In this document: one piece after another, positions 9,801 to 12,743 of the stretch
Layout: each line of letters starts with the position of its first letter
Position numbering within the stretch: the stretch's first letter is position 1
From: Ochromonadaceae sp. CCMP2298
Taxonomy: Eukaryota > Sar > Synurophyceae > Ochromonadales > Ochromonadaceae
DNA: 12,743 bases
Reading direction: 5' to 3'
Assembly: GCA_026770595.1 (NCBI GenBank)
Contig: MU634381.1
Coordinates: forward strand, 1 to 12,743
Position numbers and translations under genes: made by a program
The notes under the pieces: model-generated
What the model was told of the DNA's origin: nothing
The model's input: the letters and a program-made list of their open reading frames with translations, nothing else
The model's database searches: none

Positions 9801-9803
9801 CAT
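858..9803 (-). CDS. N-myristoylated four-EF-hand / triple EML-WD40 fusion protein (2764 aa, three exons)
   Basis: Coding exons are 9518-9803, 9081-9191 and 858-8755, joined by GT-AG introns (GTAAGT...CCACCAG and GTACGT...CTCTAG), both phase 1. The start is the ATG at 9803 in a good context (CCCCATGG). Residues 1-6, MGQSVS, fit an N-myristoylation site (Gly2, Ser6). Canonical EF-hand loops lie at 75-86 (DTDANGLIDALE) and 111-122 (DFDLCGSLSFDE). A degenerate loop at 164-175 (KVSLLGRISTAE) sits just past the exon 2/3 junction, and a weak one is near 33-45. From about 310 come three EML-like modules with HELP motifs (clearest at 1247-1283, AWVYG) and WD40 blades such as TAGADGSIRVW (1079), TAGDDKTLRIW (1605) and ASGSSDKLIIW (2268). 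The family binds microtubules; human EML5 and EML6 also carry three modules but lack EF-hands. Charged or alanine/proline-rich linkers lie at 233-273, 688-743, 1138-1198 and 2103-2172. Calcium-controlled, membrane-anchored microtubule scaffolding is inference. The family call is firm; the exon joins are predicted, not shown by transcripts. Confidence 0.88.
861..3296 (-). other. EML module 3 (divergent HELP plus WD40, low-complexity linkers), residues ~1953-2764
   Basis: The module starts with a loose HELP-like segment (RALYFGQGDLLTAHGKVALL, about 1957-1976). WD40 strands follow, such as FSPDGKMAACLSAG, TAGSGHIKFW (2179-2188), ASGSSDKLIIW (2268-2278), LTFADDCLLRVW (2398-2409) and the final TDGVLMVYDITV at the C-terminus. 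An Ala-Ala-Pro array, VEG repeats and a Thr/Pro linker split the propeller. The HELP assignment is weak, while the propeller blades are clear. Confidence 0.65.
2773..2835 (-). repeat. 9-bp coding minisatellite (Ala-Ala-Pro linker)
   Basis: Seven units of GCAGCAGGG on the plus strand, with changes in the fourth (GCAGCGGGG) and last (GCAGCAAGA) units. On the gene strand they encode an Ala-Ala-Pro array within residues 2103-2129. Next to it, 2697-2744 encodes three imperfect VEGAP/VEGIP/VEGAS repeats. Both lie between propeller blades, so they are probably flexible linkers whose length may vary between strains. Confidence 0.9.
3504..5420 (-). other. EML module 2 (best conserved HELP plus WD40), residues ~1245-1883
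   Basis: This is the most typical unit. ELEMAWVYG (1247-1255) and RNSVFYTKEGSIAYPAGEMC (1262-1281) reproduce the EML HELP motif, followed by HADEITAVDMH, the usual first-blade strand of EML proteins. Later blades include FSPDAS (1351), TAGDDKTLRIW (1605-1615), FTPDGSKLLAGSLDGNVYIY (1694-1713) and a terminal blade ending LLVQW. An acidic, probable coiled-coil linker (about 1138-1198) separates it from module 1. Confidence 0.8.
5874..8225 (-). other. EML module 1 (degenerate HELP plus WD40 propellers), residues ~310-1093
   Basis: The module opens with FEPVWVTG (310), then IPVPSAQVLGTV, which follow the HELP pattern although the core between them is expanded and acidic. WD40-type strands follow, for example GGIIVLW (428-434), QLLFW (583-587), ADGTLRLW (788-795) and TAGADGSIRVW (1079-1089). 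It is interrupted by an alanine-rich helix (688-728) and a proline-rich linker, which may separate the two propellers expected in a TAPE fold. Glycine runs occur near 530 and 905. Blade boundaries are approximate. Confidence 0.7.
8756..9080 (-). other. Intron 2 of the EF-hand/EML gene, almost pure pyrimidine/A on the sense strand
   Basis: A 325-base GT-AG intron, phase 1. The plus strand is packed with G and A and has very few C, so the transcript is C/U-rich along nearly its whole length. It carries TTAGGG-type and TTAGAG-type arrays (8811-8891). An in-frame TAA (8775-8777) upstream of exon 3, with no ATG between, excludes an independent start for the giant exon at its 5' end. Confidence 0.82.
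8811..8891. repeat. Telomere-type hexamer arrays inside intron 2
   Basis: Three perfect TTAGGG units (8812-8829) lie within a GTTAGGGTTAGGG run. They are followed about 40 bases later by four TTAGAG-like units (8868-8891, one reading TTACAG). On the gene strand the units read CCCTAA and CTCTAA, so CTAAC, a good branch-site core, is repeated upstream of the acceptor at 8756. The array is short and internal to a gene, so it is not a chromosome end. Confidence 0.85.
9081..9191 (-). other. Exon 2: cassette-like exon encoding EF-hand 3 (residues 97-133)
   Basis: The exon is 111 bases with phase 1 at both ends, so it can be included or skipped without changing frame. It encodes MDTIDKLHFCFCCYDFDLCG and onwards, an entering helix plus a canonical loop DFDLCGSLSFDE and its exiting helix. 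Loop position 5 is Cys, and three more Cys precede the loop (106, 108, 109), which is unusual for an EF-hand. The acceptor is CCACCAG and the donor is GTACGT. Its reading frame joins both flanking exons exactly. Confidence 0.85.
9192..9517 (-). other. Intron 1 of the EF-hand/EML gene
   Basis: A 326-base GT-AG intron, phase 1. Its donor half is AT-rich (9440-9475). The acceptor half is pyrimidine-rich on the gene strand and contains a 17-base direct repeat, seen on the plus strand as TATAGAAGGAGGGCGTT at 9222-9238 and again at 9251-9267 with one mismatch. A TTTTTAAC motif between these copies is a plausible branch site. An open frame enters exon 2 from inside the intron but has no domain content of its own. 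Confidence 0.8.
9518..9803 (-). other. Exon 1: myristoylation site, degenerate EF-hand 1 and canonical EF-hand 2
   Basis: This exon encodes 95 codons plus one base, ending ...ALAS-G before GTAAGT. The N-terminus MGQSVSTPNPHQD is polar, with Gly2 and Ser6. An amphipathic stretch with a poor loop (GEGWGLNLEE, about 36-45) could be a non-binding EF-hand 1. EF-hand 2 (75-86) has Asp, Asp, Asn, Gly, Ile and Glu at positions 1, 3, 5, 6, 8 and 12, so it should bind calcium. Reading past the donor adds only KCW and a stop, which supports the splice site. Confidence 0.85.
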
Positions 9804-10099
9804 GGGGCTGCTACCAATGGGTTCGGGTAGTGGTCAGGCCTGGGTGGGGTGCAATCTAGAGCCTCAATCTCAGCGCTGAAATTACCTCTGAGATCCGGGT
9901 GATCAGAGACAACCAGCGGTAGATCGATTTTGCAGAGGTCACGCGATTGAACGATCGCACTGTTGCATCTCTTTGGCAAGCATCGAAGAGGAGTCCTCGG
10001 AAATGAAACGGTTTTTTGTTTTGGCGATCGGATAAACCGTGGACGATCGGAATTTGTAGTTTGTGCTGTTGTTTTGGCGTTGTTTGCCTAGGTAAAACG

Positions 10100-10167
10100 A
10101 GTGTGTTGTGACGTTTTCTGTTTTGCCAAATAGGACTGCTCGAGCAGAATTAGTGTGTCGTGACGTT
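10100..10167. promoter_or_regulatory. Paired TGACGT elements flanking a 12-bp palindrome
   Basis: AGTGTGTTGTGACGTT (10100-10115) recurs at 10152-10167 with one mismatch. Between them lies the perfect palindrome CTGCTCGAGCAG (10136-10147). TGACGT is the core bound by many bZIP factors, including the aureochromes of photosynthetic stramenopiles. The pairing suggests a regulatory site about 300-365 bases upstream of the EML start. Confidence 0.45.
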
Positions 10168-10238
10168 CAAGACAACTGGCCACCACTTTTTAGAGGGTTG
10201 TACCATTGCGAGAGGGTTGTTCGTGGCCATAGTTTTGT

Positions 10239-10392
10239 TATATTTTATATAATATAAAATATAATTTAAAATATAATATAAAATAAACACAAAAAGAGTT
10301 GCGCAGAACTCCACTCCCGCCAACAAGGCATTCAGCTGGGTCTGATTTTATATTATATATTTTATATTATATTTTATATTATATTTTATATA
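10239..10392. repeat. AT-only inverted repeat with GC-containing loop
   Basis: Two A/T-only arms (about 10239-10285 and 10345-10392) are largely reverse complements, built on the motif AAAATATAATATAAAATA, around a roughly 59-base spacer of ordinary composition. Each arm is also partly self-palindromic. No transposase and no clear target-site duplication is visible, so it may be a MITE relic, a scaffold-attachment-like region or simple-sequence expansion. Confidence 0.6.
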
Positions 10393-10431
10393 CCCCCGAA
10401 CCCGGGCCACCGCCAGGGGGAATGGAATACA

Positions 10432-10449
10432 CCCGCCAAACCCGCCAAA
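10432..10449 (-). promoter_or_regulatory. Tandem TTTGGCGGG (E2F/DP-like) sites
   Basis: Two exact, adjacent copies of CCCGCCAAA on the plus strand read TTTGGCGGG twice on the gene strand. This is close to the E2F/DP consensus (TTTSSCGC and variants). Two further TTTTGGCG sites lie nearer the gene on the other strand. Function is inferred from motif similarity only. Confidence 0.35.
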
Positions 10450-10600
10450 AAGCTGGTAAATGACACATAAAGGGGAAATTATTTAATGTTATATACCTTT
10501 CTGAGAGTAATTTAGTACAATAATTGGACTTTTGCACATCTTTCACGATAGTGGTAATAGCAATATCGAGGTCTTATAGATATCTGCAATATCGAAAGGG

Positions 10601-11092
10601 TTAGTGCTGCAGTTGCACTCCTTTATTGACGGTCAGGTATGTGTCCACGCCCATCGAGCGATGAGCTGGCGCAGCCAGCTCTTAAGCAAGCTACTGGTGC
10701 TGTGTATAAAAGAGGAAGTCATTTTCTGCGGTGTTTTCTTTATCCCTCGTTACCGTTATTATTCCAAGTTGCCGCACCTACCATCCGTAGTCCCGTATTC
10801 CATGCGTACCAGACAGAGCACGCAGGGGCAGAGGGGAACAGAGGGAACAGAGATAGGGGTAGAGGGGGGGAGAGAGAGCAGAGGTAGCCATAGCATCAGA
10901 GGCAGATGTGATATAGGCAGAGACAGGTGGTTGCTGTAAAGTCCTTTATCCCTTCCTCTGCCCTACTGTAAAGCTTTCGTGTCCTTTATCCCCCTTTCAC
11001 TCCCTTAATCCCCTTTCTCGTTTACACTCCCTTAATCCCCTTTCTCGCTTTAATGCCGGGCTTTCCTAAATCCCTCCTGCCCGCCATAATGC
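10601..11092. other. No gene supported; NDUFV2 3' flank with repeats and an isolated TATA box
   Basis: TTTATT at 10622-10627 is AATAAA on the minus strand and could end the NDUFV2 transcript about 470 bases past its stop. A perfect 8-bp dyad (GAGCTGGC-GCA-GCCAGCTC, 10663-10681) sits 23 bases before TATAAAAG (10705-10712) on the plus strand, but no convincing coding frame follows. Positions 10825-10925 are G/A-rich, and 10930-11047 hold degenerate tandem repeats. Confidence 0.45.
10998..11047. repeat. Two-copy direct repeat, 27-bp period
   Basis: A 23-base sequence starting CACTCCCTTAATCCCC is perfectly repeated at 10998-11020 and 11025-11047, separated by four bases. Related fragments (CTGTAAAG and CCTTTATCCC) occur twice each in 10930-10995, so the tract looks like an eroded tandem array within the NDUFV2 3' flank. 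Confidence 0.85.

Positions 11093-12743
<1,651 letters not shown>

Larger units (their letters stand above)
9804..10600 (-). promoter_or_regulatory. Upstream region of the EF-hand/EML gene (candidate promoter)
   Basis: No coding signal is seen. Repeated short elements lie within about 650 bases of the start: three CGATCG sites (9952, 10025, 10044), two GTTTTGGCG sites (10018, 10071), two copies of a 16-base element containing TGACGT (10100 and 10152), and tandem TTTGGCGGG on the gene strand (10432-10449). A large AT inverted repeat lies at 10239-10392. No TATA box on the gene strand is evident. An open frame starting at 9979 runs out of frame over the real start and could act as an upstream ORF if transcribed. 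Confidence 0.45.

Noticed and set aside
9504-9803. A stand-alone 99-residue EF-hand protein ending GKCW
   Set aside because: The ending comes from reading through a consensus GTAAGT donor. The spliced product continues into EF-hand 3 and the EML exon in phase.
10601-10760. tRNA or spliceosomal snRNA gene near the hairpin and TATA box
   Set aside because: I found no T-loop/anticodon arrangement and no snRNA signature; only a short dyad is present.
10604-10939. Plus-strand open frames after the TATA box as a gene
   Set aside because: Composition is repetitive Arg/Gly/Glu from G/A-rich DNA, with no recognisable domain, and other frames are equally open.

Overview
The window looks like nuclear DNA of a eukaryotic microbe. 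It holds a nucleus-encoded mitochondrial complex I subunit split by GT-AG introns, AT-rich or polypyrimidine introns, and a giant microtubule-associated-protein gene. A photosynthetic or related stramenopile (heterokont) alga is my best guess, from the mix of compact GC-rich exons and the EF-hand plus EML architecture. Nothing in the window proves the lineage.

There are two protein genes, both on the minus strand. Positions 858-9803 form one three-exon gene. Exon 1 (9518-9803) and exon 2 (9081-9191) encode an N-myristoylation-type N-terminus and EF-hands. Exon 3 (858-8755) is a single 7.9-kb open exon that completes a fourth EF-hand and then encodes three tandem EML/TAPE-like modules (HELP motif plus WD40 beta-propellers). 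The giant open frame begins at TTG, not ATG. Both introns are phase 1 and join it cleanly to the EF-hand exons, giving a protein of 2764 residues. Positions 11093 to the right edge hold almost all of NDUFV2, the 24-kDa [2Fe-2S] subunit of respiratory complex I. Six exons are visible, all separated by phase-0 introns, and only the transit-peptide end lies outside the window.

The rest is non-coding as far as I can tell. Positions 1-857 are an AT-rich stretch followed by a G/C-skewed 3' flank. Positions 9804-11092 hold the upstream region of the EML gene and the 3' flank of NDUFV2. They contain repeated TGACGT elements, tandem TTTGGCGGG (E2F-like) elements on the gene strand, a large AT-only inverted repeat, an isolated TATA box beside a dyad, and a tandem repeat.

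The two genes have no obvious functional link. One is a probable calcium-responsive, membrane-tethered microtubule scaffold (cytoskeleton or flagellum), and the other serves mitochondrial respiration. The main points for follow-up are the EF-hand/EML fusion, its frame-preserving EF-hand-3 exon, the telomere-like intron array that reads as repeated branch sites, and the probable 13-codon last exon of NDUFV2.
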